Origin: Paracoccaceae bacterium | GTDB lineage: Bacteria > Pseudomonadota > Alphaproteobacteria > Rhodobacterales > Rhodobacteraceae | Direction of reading: 5' to 3' | DNA length: 14,866 bases | Assembly (NCBI GenBank): GCA_020852535.1 | Contig: JADZAO010000106.1 | Span: forward strand, 1 to 14,866 | The notes under the pieces: model-generated | What the model was told of the DNA's origin: nothing | Database searches by the model: none | The model's input: only the letters and a program-made list of their open reading frames with translations | Position numbers and translations under genes: made by a program | Part shown: positions 1 to 7,284 of the stretch, one piece after another | Layout of the letters: each line of letters begins with the position of its first letter | Numbering within the stretch: position 1 is the first letter of the stretch

Positions 1-326
1 CCCATCGGACCTTCTTCAATCTCAGCGGCGTCGAAAATAAGAAAGAACGGCGCGGGCCCCTGTCCTACTAGACCATCAGAAACTTTAATCTGGCAAATCG
101 GCTGCGCCTTATCCCCTACGGCGGCCCAAATACCTATACCTTTCAGAAGACGACAAGAAGCAATGGCAAGCGCATAGGCACGGCCATCAAAGCCCGATTC
201 GGCGCGGGCAGGCGCAGAACGGCTGTCAACTACGGTAACAGAGAGACCAGCATTTGCAAAAGCCAATGCCAGCGCGGGACCGTTCAACCCACCACCCACA
301 ATAAGAATATCGCTATCATAAGTCAT
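1..326 (-). CDS. ubiH: UbiH/UbiF-type FAD-dependent hydroxylase, N-terminal part (cut by window edge)
   Basis: The first 108 residues of a flavoprotein aromatic hydroxylase that would oxidise the ring of a ubiquinone precursor at the inner membrane. The ATG at 324-326 (read on -) opens MTYDSDILIVGGGLNGPA. The GGGLNG at residues 11-16 is the GxGxxG dinucleotide-binding turn that holds the FAD ADP moiety, and VTVVDSR at about 30-36 ends the second beta strand of that Rossmann fold. FDGRAYALA near residues 46-54 and FFLIFDAAEIEEGPMG at the cut end are typical of alphaproteobacterial UbiH-like enzymes. The C-terminal part, including the second FAD motif, lies outside the window, so which ring position is hydroxylated (UbiH, UbiF or UbiL type) cannot be told. 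It is divergent from the aminotransferase gene, separated by 404 bases. Codons end mostly in T, unlike + strand genes. Family call is firm; the symbol is tentative. Confidence 0.88.
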   Translation of the reverse strand, partial: MTYDSDILIVGGGLNGPALALAFANAGLSVTVVDSRSAPARAESGFDGRAYALAIASCRLLKGIGIWAAVGDKAQPICQIKVSDGLVGQGPAPFFLIFDAAEIEEGPM

Positions 327-493
327 GACGGGAAATATGACCTTGCGGGCAGAATTGTCCATGCACGGCTCTAGCACTAACGTTCAAACTAAAAACAAAG
401 AGTACGGATGAGCTAAAGATTAGGGCTGTCAAACCAAGGCGGAACAGATGAGTCATCTTCTGGCACTTCGGTTATGCCGAACGGATCACGAGC

Positions 494-499
494 TATAAT
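494..499 (+). promoter_or_regulatory. Candidate -10 box upstream of the aminotransferase-ftsK operon
   Basis: A perfect TATAAT hexamer about 230 bases upstream of the aminotransferase ATG. No good -35 hexamer sits 16-18 bases before it; the best is a poor match around 471-477 inside a small inverted repeat. If real, the transcript would carry a leader of roughly 225 bases. The call rests on one hexamer only. Confidence 0.3.
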
Positions 500-603
500 G
501 CTGTACTCGTGTCGAGCTGGCAAATCTTACCACTGAATGGCGGGCTGATAGCGAAAGAGCGACTATTGCGGCTGAGGTGCGCGACGGAAAAAAGAACTGC
601 ACT

Positions 604-621
604 AAAGACACAAAAGACACA
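604..621. repeat. Perfect 9-base tandem duplication
   Basis: AAAGACACA occurs twice in immediate succession, in non-coding DNA upstream of the aminotransferase gene. It may be replication slippage; no function is implied. Confidence 0.8.
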
Positions 622-730
622 AATCGCACTTTTAAGTTGCCAACGTGTAAGCCTTTTTCTGGACCATCGCCTTTATCTTAGCTATCTTAGTGACCAAACG
701 GGGCGATACGACCCCGGATATGAGGCATGA

Positions 731-1909
731 ATGGCGTTTCCTGAGCGGTTTGACAGCCTGCCAGATTATGCATTTCCGCGACTGCGGAAATTGCTCGACT
801 CCCACAAAGCGGGAGCCGAGCCTATTTCCATGAGCATTGGCGAACCACGCCATCCGATGCCAACTTTCGTGGCCGAAGTGATGGCGGAAAACGTCAGCCA
901 ATTTGCCGTCTATCCCCCAAATGAGGGCACGCCAGAACTGCTGGCTGCGATATCGGGCTGGCTGAATCGACGTTACGGTATTGATGTATCAAACGACCGT
1001 CTGATGGTTTTGAATGGCACACGTGAGGGGTTATTCAACGTCGCCATAGCGTTGTGCCCCGAAGAAAAAAACCGCAAAACACCAATCGTGCTGATGCCTA
1101 ACCCGTTCTATCAGGTCTACGCCGTGGCAGCTTTGGCAATGAGGGCCGAGCCTGTTTATGTACCCGCCACTGCTGCGACAGGCTTCTTGCCCGATTACGC
1201 TTCGCTGCCCGCCGAAGTGCTGGACCGCGTGGCGATTGCCTATCTTTGTTCGCCCGCCAATCCACAAGGTGCCGTTGCAACACGCAATTATTGGGCTGAA
1301 TTACTGCGGCTGGCTGAAAAGCACGATTTCCGAGTATTCGCGGACGCGTGCTATTCAGAAATCTGGCGTGTAGCACCACCACCTGGAGCTTTGCAGGTAG
1401 CAGAGGAAATCGGGGCCGACCCCGAGCGCATTTGTATTTTTCATTCGCTATCAAAACGATCAAACCTACCAGGGTTACGGTCAGGTTTCGTTGCAGGTGG
1501 CGTAAAAAGTATTGCCCGTGTTCGGCATTTACGGTCTTTCACTGGGGCTCCGCTACCCCTGCCCATCCAACGCGTGAGCGAGCGTGCGTGGAGTGACGAA
1601 GCGCATGTGGCGGAAAACCTAGCGTTGTATCAGACTAAATTCCGCATCACGGATGAGATTTTTGCAGGGGTACAGGGCTTTCAAAACCCCGATGGCGGCT
1701 TCTTCTTGTGGCTACCAGTCGATGATGGCGAAGCGGCTGCGCTAAAGCTGTGGCGCGAGACAGGGGTGCGGGTTTTGCCCGGCACTTACCTATCGCGCGA
1801 GGTCGAAGGCGACAACCCGGGCAAGAGATATATCAGGGTGGCCCTTGTGGCGCCCAAAGACGAAATGCAGCGCGGGCTTATCAGGCTTCGCGACTGTTTA
1901 TACAGATAA
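731..1909 (+). CDS. Class I/II PLP aminotransferase, DapC-like (N-succinyldiaminopimelate aminotransferase candidate)
   Basis: A cytosolic fold-type I PLP aminotransferase, 392 residues, normal full length for the family. Start is the ATG preceded by GAGG at 722-725, 5 bases away. Visible landmarks are SPANPQG at 174-180 (Asn177 contacting PLP), FADACYSE at 203-210 (Asp205 binding the pyridine nitrogen, Tyr208 at the ring), SLSKRSNLPGLRSGF from 239 (Lys242, the Schiff-base lysine) and YIRVAL (Arg369, binding the substrate alpha-carboxylate). Overall it resembles the aminotransferases annotated as DapC, which make N-succinyl-diaminopimelate in the succinylase branch of lysine synthesis; dapB of the same pathway lies 8 kb downstream. 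This subfamily often sits next to ftsK in Rhodobacterales, but substrate cannot be read from sequence, and aspartate, alanine or aromatic acids remain possible. ftsK follows after 12 bases, so co-transcription is likely. Confidence 0.92.
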   Translation: MAFPERFDSLPDYAFPRLRKLLDSHKAGAEPISMSIGEPRHPMPTFVAEVMAENVSQFAVYPPNEGTPELLAAISGWLNRRYGIDVSNDRLMVLNGTREGLFNVAIALCPEEKNRKTPIVLMPNPFYQVYAVAALAMRAEPVYVPATAATGFLPDYASLPAEVLDRVAIAYLCSPANPQGAVATRNYWAELLRLAEKHDFRVFADACYSEIWRVAPPPGALQVAEEIGADPERICIFHSLSKRSNLPGLRSGFVAGGVKSIARVRHLRSFTGAPLPLPIQRVSERAWSDEAHVAENLALYQTKFRITDEIFAGVQGFQNPDGGFFLWLPVDDGEAAALKLWRETGVRVLPGTYLSREVEGDNPGKRYIRVALVAPKDEMQRGLIRLRDCLYR

Positions 1910-1921
1910 GGAACGAGCGAT

Positions 1922-4873
1922 ATGGCATCCTATCAGGCACGGCAGCGTGATCCACTTCTGGACCAGAACATGCAAGCGGTGCTGGAACGACGCGGACGCG
2001 AATTGATCGGCATCGTGCTGATCAGCATTGCACTGCTATTTGGACTAATGCTTTGGACTTATTCACCAGAAGATCCGGGCTGGATGGTCTCAACCGATGA
2101 ACCGGCGAAGAACTTCCTTGGCCGCTTCGGCGCGGCGGTCGCCTCAATGCTGATCATTATCGGCGGCAAAGGCATGTGGTCGATTTCAGTCATTCTGGCA
2201 GCTTGGGGCATAAGATTCACACTGCATCGCGGGACAGATCGAGCGTTAGGACGGATCGTCTTTGCTGCAATCGTGATCGCCATGAGTTCAGTCTATGCGG
2301 CATCGCTAGTTCCGGCAGCAAATTGGCCTCATTCCTTCGGTCTTGGGGGACTTTTGGGCGATACAGTGCTGGGCGCGCTAATTGGAATGGTGCCGGGAAC
2401 TGCAGGCTTCGGGATTAAACTAATATCGCTAACAATGGGTTTTGGGGCGTTAGCGATGATGTTGTTCGTAACCGGCTTTGACCGGCGCGAGATTGCCGTA
2501 ATCATACGCTTCCTACTGGTTGGATCGGTGATCTGCTACAACTCAATCCTGACGCTTCTCGGTCGCGGCGCACAAGGAGCGGTACGAGTTGCAACGATGA
2601 TGCAAGAGCGGCGGGCGGCGCAAGCCGATTTTCATCGTTTTGACAGGGCACCACATCGCGAGAGTGAGCCTGCCGTTACGACACAACACGATACACAGAC
2701 GGAATTGGGGCAACCAAACCAATTACGGGCCGATCCACGTTATGGATCCTCTTTTGCCGAGGCGCCACATTACACGCCGCCTAAGGGAAAACTAGGACTT
2801 CTGGCACGGATACCCAGCCTGATGCGGCAGACACTCGAATCAAAATCAAAGCTGATCGAGAAGGAACAAGCTGATTTCAAAGACAGCTTCCGACCCAATG
2901 AAGATCGAATCAAAGCGCGAATTTCTGATGTAATAAACTCACGCATCCGCAGCTCTAACGGGCCAGTGAGCGTGGTGAGCGATGCTATCGGGCGACGCGA
3001 GCCTTCGCTACTACGACCAAACCGTCCAGTTACTCTAGTAGCCGATACGACTTCTCAACGTGTAGCTTTTGAACCAATAGATCAGAGCGTGTCATCGTTG
3101 TCTGTATCGCCGCAGGAACCGGAACACGAAGCCGCAGATTTCGACGACAACAATATATTCCGCGCCGAGACCGTCAAAGACTGGTCACAAGAAACGGATG
3201 AGTTGGATGGGGAAAATTTCCCTCCTGCTTCACCGATTATGCCGTGTCTTGACGCTACCGAGCGTCAGCATGTCGTCCAGCACGAGATCAAGAAGCCCGT
3301 GGCGCTATCGCGTAAAGCAATGGCGGAATCGCAACCGCGTTTACGCTTTGATGATCAGGTACCCGCCTATGAACTCCCGCCGCTATCGCTGCTTTCGTCG
3401 CCCGAAGAAACCACGCGGCACACGCTTTCAAACGAAGCGCTAGAAGAAAATGCGCGGATGCTAGAATCGGTATTGGATGACTATGGCGTGAAAGGGGAAA
3501 TCGTATCGGTGCGCCCCGGCCCTGTTGTCACCATGTACGAATTAGAACCCGCACCAGGTCTGAAGGCTTCAAGAGTAATCGGTCTAGCCGATGACATTGC
3601 ACGCAGCATGTCAGCGTTATCTGCGCGTGTGTCCACAGTACCAGGTCGGACGGTGATCGGAATCGAATTGCCCAATACCATAAGAGAAAAAGTCGTGCTG
3701 CGCGAGATTCTGTCGGCTCGCGACTTTGGCGATTCACACATGCGACTGCCGCTGGCCTTGGGCAAGGATATCAGCGGAGAGCCGATCGTAACAAATCTTG
3801 CAAAGATGCCCCACCTGCTAATTGCAGGAACCACAGGTTCGGGCAAATCGGTTGCCATTAACACCATGATCCTGAGCCTGCTTTACAAACTGTCGCCGGA
3901 AGAATGCCGGTTAATCATGATCGATCCAAAGATGCTGGAATTATCGGTCTATGACGGCATTCCACACCTGCTTTCACCTGTAGTGACCGACCCTAAAAAG
4001 GCAGTCGTGGCCTTGAAATGGGTCGTAGGCGAGATGGAAGAACGCTATCGCAAAATGTCGAAGATGGGCGTTCGCAACATCGAGGGCTATAATGGGCGGG
4101 TGCGTGAAGCACTGTCAAAGGGCGAGATGTTCAAGCGCACGATTCAGACAGGATTTGACGATGATACCGGAGAACCGGTCTTCGAAACGGAAGAATTCGC
4201 ACCCGTTTCCTTGCCTTATATCGTTGTGATCGTTGACGAAATGGCCGACCTAATGATGGTCGCGGGCAAAGAAATTGAGGCCTGCATCCAACGGCTTGCG
4301 CAGATGGCGCGAGCTTCAGGTATTCATCTAATCATGGCAACACAGCGACCTTCAGTCGATGTTATCACCGGCACGATCAAAGCGAACTTTCCGACCCGAA
4401 TTTCTTTCCAAGTAACATCAAAAATCGACAGCCGAACAATTCTTGGCGAGCAAGGAGCCGAGCAACTCTTGGGCATGGGTGACATGCTTTACATGGCGGG
4501 CGGAGCGAAGATCACCCGTATCCACGGCCCCTTCGTCAGCGATGAAGAAGTCGAAGAAATTGTCAATCACCTCAAGAGTTTTGGGCCGCCGATCTATATG
4601 TCTGGCGTGGTAGAGGGAATCGAGGATGATAAGGCAGACGAGATTGATCTGGTTCTGGGCCTTGGTACTGGAGAAGGCGGTGATGATGCACTTTATGATC
4701 AGGCGGTGGCTATCGTTATCAAGGATCGTAAATGTTCAACGAGCTATATCCAACGAAAGCTAGGAATCGGCTACAACAAGGCGGCAAAGCTAGTCGAGCA
4801 GATGGAAGAGCAGCATATTGTCACGCGAGCAAACCATGTAGGCAAACGCGAGATACTGGTGCCGGAAGCTTAA
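1922..4873 (+). CDS. ftsK: DNA translocase FtsK
   Basis: Septum-anchored ATP-driven DNA pump that moves the terminus region and activates XerCD dimer resolution during division. It is complete at 983 residues. The ATG is preceded by AAGGAA at 1908-1913. Residues about 28-215 contain four to five hydrophobic segments (FtsK N-terminal membrane domain). A hydrophilic linker of some 270 residues follows, with little family signal, as is usual. The alpha domain begins near 490. The RecA-like motor carries Walker A GTTGSGKS at 636-643 and Walker B ending VIVDE at 769-773 (Asp772, Glu773), then MATQRPSVDVITGTIKANFP, a strongly conserved FtsK/SpoIIIE stretch. The last 60 residues (about 921-980) form the winged-helix gamma domain, with CSTSYIQRKLGIGYNKAA, that reads polar KOPS-type sequences. 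It is downstream of the aminotransferase by 12 bases. No key residue is missing. Confidence 0.98.
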   Translation: MASYQARQRDPLLDQNMQAVLERRGRELIGIVLISIALLFGLMLWTYSPEDPGWMVSTDEPAKNFLGRFGAAVASMLIIIGGKGMWSISVILAAWGIRFTLHRGTDRALGRIVFAAIVIAMSSVYAASLVPAANWPHSFGLGGLLGDTVLGALIGMVPGTAGFGIKLISLTMGFGALAMMLFVTGFDRREIAVIIRFLLVGSVICYNSILTLLGRGAQGAVRVATMMQERRAAQADFHRFDRAPHRESEPAVTTQHDTQTELGQPNQLRADPRYGSSFAEAPHYTPPKGKLGLLARIPSLMRQTLESKSKLIEKEQADFKDSFRPNEDRIKARISDVINSRIRSSNGPVSVVSDAIGRREPSLLRPNRPVTLVADTTSQRVAFEPIDQSVSSLSVSPQEPEHEAADFDDNNIFRAETVKDWSQETDELDGENFPPASPIMPCLDATERQHVVQHEIKKPVALSRKAMAESQPRLRFDDQVPAYELPPLSLLSSPEETTRHTLSNEALEENARMLESVLDDYGVKGEIVSVRPGPVVTMYELEPAPGLKASRVIGLADDIARSMSALSARVSTVPGRTVIGIELPNTIREKVVLREILSARDFGDSHMRLPLALGKDISGEPIVTNLAKMPHLLIAGTTGSGKSVAINTMILSLLYKLSPEECRLIMIDPKMLELSVYDGIPHLLSPVVTDPKKAVVALKWVVGEMEERYRKMSKMGVRNIEGYNGRVREALSKGEMFKRTIQTGFDDDTGEPVFETEEFAPVSLPYIVVIVDEMADLMMVAGKEIEACIQRLAQMARASGIHLIMATQRPSVDVITGTIKANFPTRISFQVTSKIDSRTILGEQGAEQLLGMGDMLYMAGGAKITRIHGPFVSDEEVEEIVNHLKSFGPPIYMSGVVEGIEDDKADEIDLVLGLGTGEGGDDALYDQAVAIVIKDRKCSTSYIQRKLGIGYNKAAKLVEQMEEQHIVTRANHVGKREILVPEA

Positions 4874-5219
4874 GAAATGAAAAATTATAAATTAAAGATC
4901 ACCTCAAAGGGGCGACCTTTTGGGGGGATTTGGTTGATAGACTCCGCAGGATGAAAGCAGCAATTTTTTGATGATCTGGCAAAACAAAATCTAGTCGAGC
5001 GGGCCAATGCCCCTGCCCTGCTGGCGATCACTATTCGTGTTAGGCTCAATGGAGGGGACAGCTGTCGAGCCGAATGATCGGTAAGTTAAAAGTTCATCCC
5101 GTCAGTTCAAAATCTTGACGTTCGCAAAAACGATGCACATTTCCAGCTTGTCGATCACATGACGAGCTTGAAACCAATCAGTGCTTGTATGCAAAGGTTA
5201 GGGCAATTATCCGTTGAGG
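4874..5219. other. 346-base gene-free gap between ftsK and the S49 protease gene
   Basis: I find no reading frame with family signal on either strand. It contains a weak hairpin at 4906-4920 just after ftsK, a GGGC-CAAT-GCCC hairpin at 5001-5012 and an inverted repeat CGTCA/TGACG (5100-5104, 5116-5120) that overlaps a TTGACG -35-like hexamer at 5115-5120. The promoter of the S49-SDR operon is presumably here, but no clear -10 is seen. In relatives I recall lolA following ftsK; nothing like a lolA remnant is visible. Confidence 0.5.
4906..4920 (+). terminator. Weak candidate terminator after ftsK
   Basis: AAAGG-GGCGA-CCTTT, a 5-base-pair hairpin 32 bases past the ftsK stop. It is followed by T then a run of G rather than a T tract, so it is a poor intrinsic terminator; its sequence resembles the aaagggg...cctttt style seen in this order. 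Confidence 0.3.
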
Positions 5220-6014
5220 ATGAAAAACTTTATCCCCTTTCTGAAAAAGCCCGCCTATGTGCCTGTTATCCACCTGTCGGGAATAATTGGCGGGAGATCG
5301 CGTGGTTTATCGGATGCAGGGCTGGCACCCCTGATTGAACGCGCATTCCAACGCGGCAAGCCTACAGCGGTGGCACTGGTGATCAACTCGCCTGGCGGTT
5401 CGGCAGCGCAATCGTCATTGATCGCAGCGCGGATACGGCGGCTGGCAGAAGAAAAGAAAGTTCCGGTCCATGCCTTCGTTGAGGATGTGGCTGCGAGTGG
5501 CGGCTATTGGCTGGCATGCGCTGCAAATGACATCTGGGTCGATCAAGCGTCGATCATCGGATCAATCGGAGTGATCTTTGCGTCTTTCGGCTTTCCCGAT
5601 GCAATGGCGCGGCTTGGTGTGGAACGACGGGTAATAACGGCGGGCCGGTCGAAAAGTTTTGCCGACCCTTTCTTGCCACAAAAGCCAGAAGATGTGGAAC
5701 GATTGCGGGCGTTGCAAACGCCTATCCATCAAGCATTCATTGATTATGTAAAGACGCGGCGACACGGAAAAATCGACCCTGAAGCCGACCTATTCAATGC
5801 GGATGTCTGGGTAGGGCAGCAGGCAGTCGACCTTGGCCTTGTCGATGGTATCGCGCATGTTGTGCCAAAGCTCAAAGCGCTTTACGGCGAAAAAGTGCGC
5901 CTAGTTCCGCTTGGCCAGCGACGGAGCATGTTACAGCGACTAGGCATGGCCGCAACAGACGGGTTATTACAAAGCGTGGATGAGCGCGCCCTGTGGACAC
6001 GTTACGGACTATGA
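5220..6014 (+). CDS. S49 family serine peptidase (SppA/SohB-like)
   Basis: A single-domain S49 protease of 264 residues, the short SohB-like size rather than the double-length SppA. These enzymes cut signal peptides or membrane-protein fragments with a Ser-Lys dyad. VALVINSPGG near residues 51-60 is the conserved oxyanion-loop region. DVAASGGYWLAC places the nucleophile at Ser93, and ITAGRSKSFADPFLP places the general-base lysine at Lys145. GSIGVI at 114-119 is also typical. There is no clear N-terminal transmembrane segment, only a short hydrophobic stretch near 13-24, so it may be peripheral or cytosolic. The start is uncertain: ATG at 5220 gives MKNFIPFLKK but has GAGG abutting it; an in-frame TTG at 5214 has AGGG 10 bases upstream and would add two residues. 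Its stop overlaps the next gene's start. Confidence 0.93.
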   Translation: MKNFIPFLKKPAYVPVIHLSGIIGGRSRGLSDAGLAPLIERAFQRGKPTAVALVINSPGGSAAQSSLIAARIRRLAEEKKVPVHAFVEDVAASGGYWLACAANDIWVDQASIIGSIGVIFASFGFPDAMARLGVERRVITAGRSKSFADPFLPQKPEDVERLRALQTPIHQAFIDYVKTRRHGKIDPEADLFNADVWVGQQAVDLGLVDGIAHVVPKLKALYGEKVRLVPLGQRRSMLQRLGMAATDGLLQSVDERALWTRYGL

Positions 6015-6190
6015 TCAAGAGTGCGATCTTCTTTCTGCTAATCATGGCCGCCATCGGCATGATCGGCAACGCGGTAGCTCCAAGATCAATGCGCCGAATT
6101 TTGCACAGACGGGCGCCAAAACTGGCTAGCTGTCCGCGGTGCGGGCACTATCTCATCGGCAAGACAGACTGCGACTGCAAAAAGGGTTGA
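6011..6190 (+). CDS. Small membrane protein with a C-terminal cysteine knuckle, unknown function
   Basis: A 59-residue protein I do not recognise by name. The ATG at 6011 overlaps the S49 stop as ATGA, which suggests translational coupling; an upstream in-frame TTG-type start would run inside the S49 gene and is less likely. Residues 4-22 (AIFFLLIMAAIGMIGNAV) form one hydrophobic segment. A basic stretch follows (RSMRRILHRRAPK, 25-37), then CPRCGHYLIGKTDCDCKKG with cysteines at 41, 44, 54 and 56, which could bind one zinc. The basic flank predicts the cysteine tail faces the cytoplasm. The next gene starts 4 bases after its stop, and its AAGGG ribosome site lies inside this gene's end. Position in the operon suggests a role with the S49 protease or the SDR, but that is inference. 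Confidence 0.72.
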   Translation: MIKSAIFFLLIMAAIGMIGNAVAPRSMRRILHRRAPKLASCPRCGHYLIGKTDCDCKKG

Positions 6191-6194
6191 ATTA

Positions 6195-6971
6195 ATGCGG
6201 GCTTTGGTAACAGGCGCAGGCAAACGGCTTGGTCGTGCGATGGCGCTCTATCTGGCACGGCGCGGATATGATGTTGCAGTGCATTATGCCCATAGCCGCG
6301 ACGAGGCCGAAGAGGTAGTTGCCGAAATCGCGGCATTAAAGCAAAGAGCGATAGCCTTGCAGACAGATCTGTGCCGCGAGAAAGAAACGGCGGCACTGAT
6401 CGAACGAGCGGCGCAAGGACTGGGCGGGCCGTTAACAATACTGGTGAACAATGCCTCGATCTTTGAATACGACACGGTCCTGACCGCCACACGAGAAAGC
6501 TGGGATCGGCATATGGAATCAAACTTGCGAGCACCATACGTGCTGACGCAAGCTTTTGGGGGACAGGTGCCCAAAGCCCTCAGTGATATGAATGGCGAGC
6601 CTCTGGCACAGGGACTGATCGTGAATATGATAGACCAACGCGTTTGGAAGCTAACACCGGAGTTCTCAACCTATACTCTGGCCAAGATGGGACTTTGGGC
6701 ATTAACGCAGACAGCGGCGCAGGGTCTAGCACCAAACGTACGAGTAAACGGTATCGGTCCGGGACCAACCTTGCGCGGCAAAAGGCAGAGCGCTGAGGCT
6801 TTTGCACAACAGCGGGAAGCAACAGTGCTGGGGCGAGGTGCGAACGAGGCTGACATCATCGCGGCGCTAGGTTTTTTAATAGATTCGCCAGCCGTCACAG
6901 GGCAGATGATTATGGTGGATGGCGGGCAGCATCTAAGCTGGAAAACACCCGATGTGGTGGATATCGAGTAA
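6195..6971 (+). CDS. Short-chain dehydrogenase/reductase of the pteridine reductase (PTR1/FolM) type
   Basis: A 258-residue classical-length SDR, probably NADPH-dependent, cytosolic. The ATG has AAGGG at 6182-6186, 8 bases away. The cofactor turn is TGAGKRLGR at 6-14, the TGxxxRxG variant seen in pterin reductases. NNAS at 85-88 is the usual SDR NNAG variant. In the active site the usual serine is replaced by aspartate: VNMIDQRV has Asp147, with Tyr160 and Lys164 in YTLAK. Asp plus YxxxK and GPGPTL are hallmarks of PTR1/FolM proteins, which reduce dihydropterins or dihydrofolate. So the likely job is tetrahydromonapterin or folate cofactor reduction, though a different carbonyl substrate is possible. 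It closes the S49-small-protein-SDR run. A dihydroneopterin aldolase neighbour, which I would have expected, is not here. Confidence 0.93.
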   Translation: MRALVTGAGKRLGRAMALYLARRGYDVAVHYAHSRDEAEEVVAEIAALKQRAIALQTDLCREKETAALIERAAQGLGGPLTILVNNASIFEYDTVLTATRESWDRHMESNLRAPYVLTQAFGGQVPKALSDMNGEPLAQGLIVNMIDQRVWKLTPEFSTYTLAKMGLWALTQTAAQGLAPNVRVNGIGPGPTLRGKRQSAEAFAQQREATVLGRGANEADIIAALGFLIDSPAVTGQMIMVDGGQHLSWKTPDVVDIE

Positions 6972-7284
6972 AGCTTGATGAGACAACAGCCGCCAGTTGT
7001 CCACTTTACTAAACACGTTCACATAGGTGTTACGATTTCGCTAGAAATATCAGACATTTGGCTGATTTAAAAAATTTATAACAACAATTACAAAAGGTTA
7101 AAAAATCGCTTAAAAAATAGGCAAGACAGAGAACCAAACGAAAAACAAAGAGATTTCGGCAACACACAAACCTTACCCACACCATTATCCACAAAAAGAG
7201 TGGACAGCTTTGCTCTTGCCCTCGAAGCTTTGACGGTGCAGCCAAAAGTAGAATCAATGAGTCAGGGATACAAAGGTTTCCAAG
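6972..7284. other. 313-base A/T-rich intergenic region upstream of uvrC
   Basis: No gene seen. A GACAAC/GTTGTC inverted repeat lies at 6982-7001 just after the SDR stop. Around 7060-7130 the + strand is rich in A runs. A perfect DnaA-box consensus, TTATCCACA, lies at 7185-7193, and a one-mismatch TTACCCACA at 7173-7181, 12 bases apart start to start. A further near match is TTGTCCACT at 6997-7005. The uvrC promoter should be here, but I cannot name its hexamers. Confidence 0.55.
7173..7193 (+). promoter_or_regulatory. Pair of DnaA-box-like nonamers
   Basis: TTACCCACA (7173-7181) and TTATCCACA (7185-7193), same orientation, separated by 3 bases, about 90 bases upstream of the uvrC GTG. The second matches the DnaA-box consensus exactly. 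They could bind DnaA as a transcription factor for this DNA-repair gene, or be chance. Confidence 0.35.

Larger units (their letters stand above)
327..730. other. 404-base divergent intergenic region
   Basis: No convincing gene. It should hold the promoters of both the ubiH-like gene (-) and the aminotransferase-ftsK operon (+). Visible items: a perfect TTGACA read on - at 427-432, without a good -10 partner; a perfect TATAAT on + at 494-499; a small inverted repeat TTCGG-TTATG-CCGAA at 467-481; a perfect 9-base tandem duplication (AAAGACACA twice, 604-621); and a CGGGG/CCCCG inverted repeat (699-703, 712-716) just before the aminotransferase ribosome binding site. I see no tRNA-like T-arm. 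Confidence 0.6.

Noticed and set aside
509..730. 73-codon frame with a GTG start, ending exactly before the aminotransferase ATG.
   Set aside because: No ribosome site, no family resemblance, and composition like the surrounding non-coding DNA. Its start lies about where transcription from the TATAAT would begin, so a leaderless peptide is not excluded, but nothing supports it.
4961..5076. Short open frame on + in the ftsK-S49 gap (about 38 codons, with a stretch VERANAPALLAI).
   Set aside because: It has no start codon with a ribosome site and no recognisable homology; too short to call a gene remnant.
7030..7257. 75-codon - strand frame upstream of uvrC, with hydrophobic and cysteine-rich product.
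   Set aside because: It is a by-product of A-rich + strand DNA read on -, giving runs of Phe, Leu and Cys; there is no ribosome site or family signal.
6972..7284. Chromosomal replication origin (A/T-rich stretch plus DnaA-box-like sites).
   Set aside because: The A-over-T strand bias has the same sign on both sides of the region, in ubiH-like through hemY; an origin should reverse it. Only one exact box is present and typical origin neighbours are absent.
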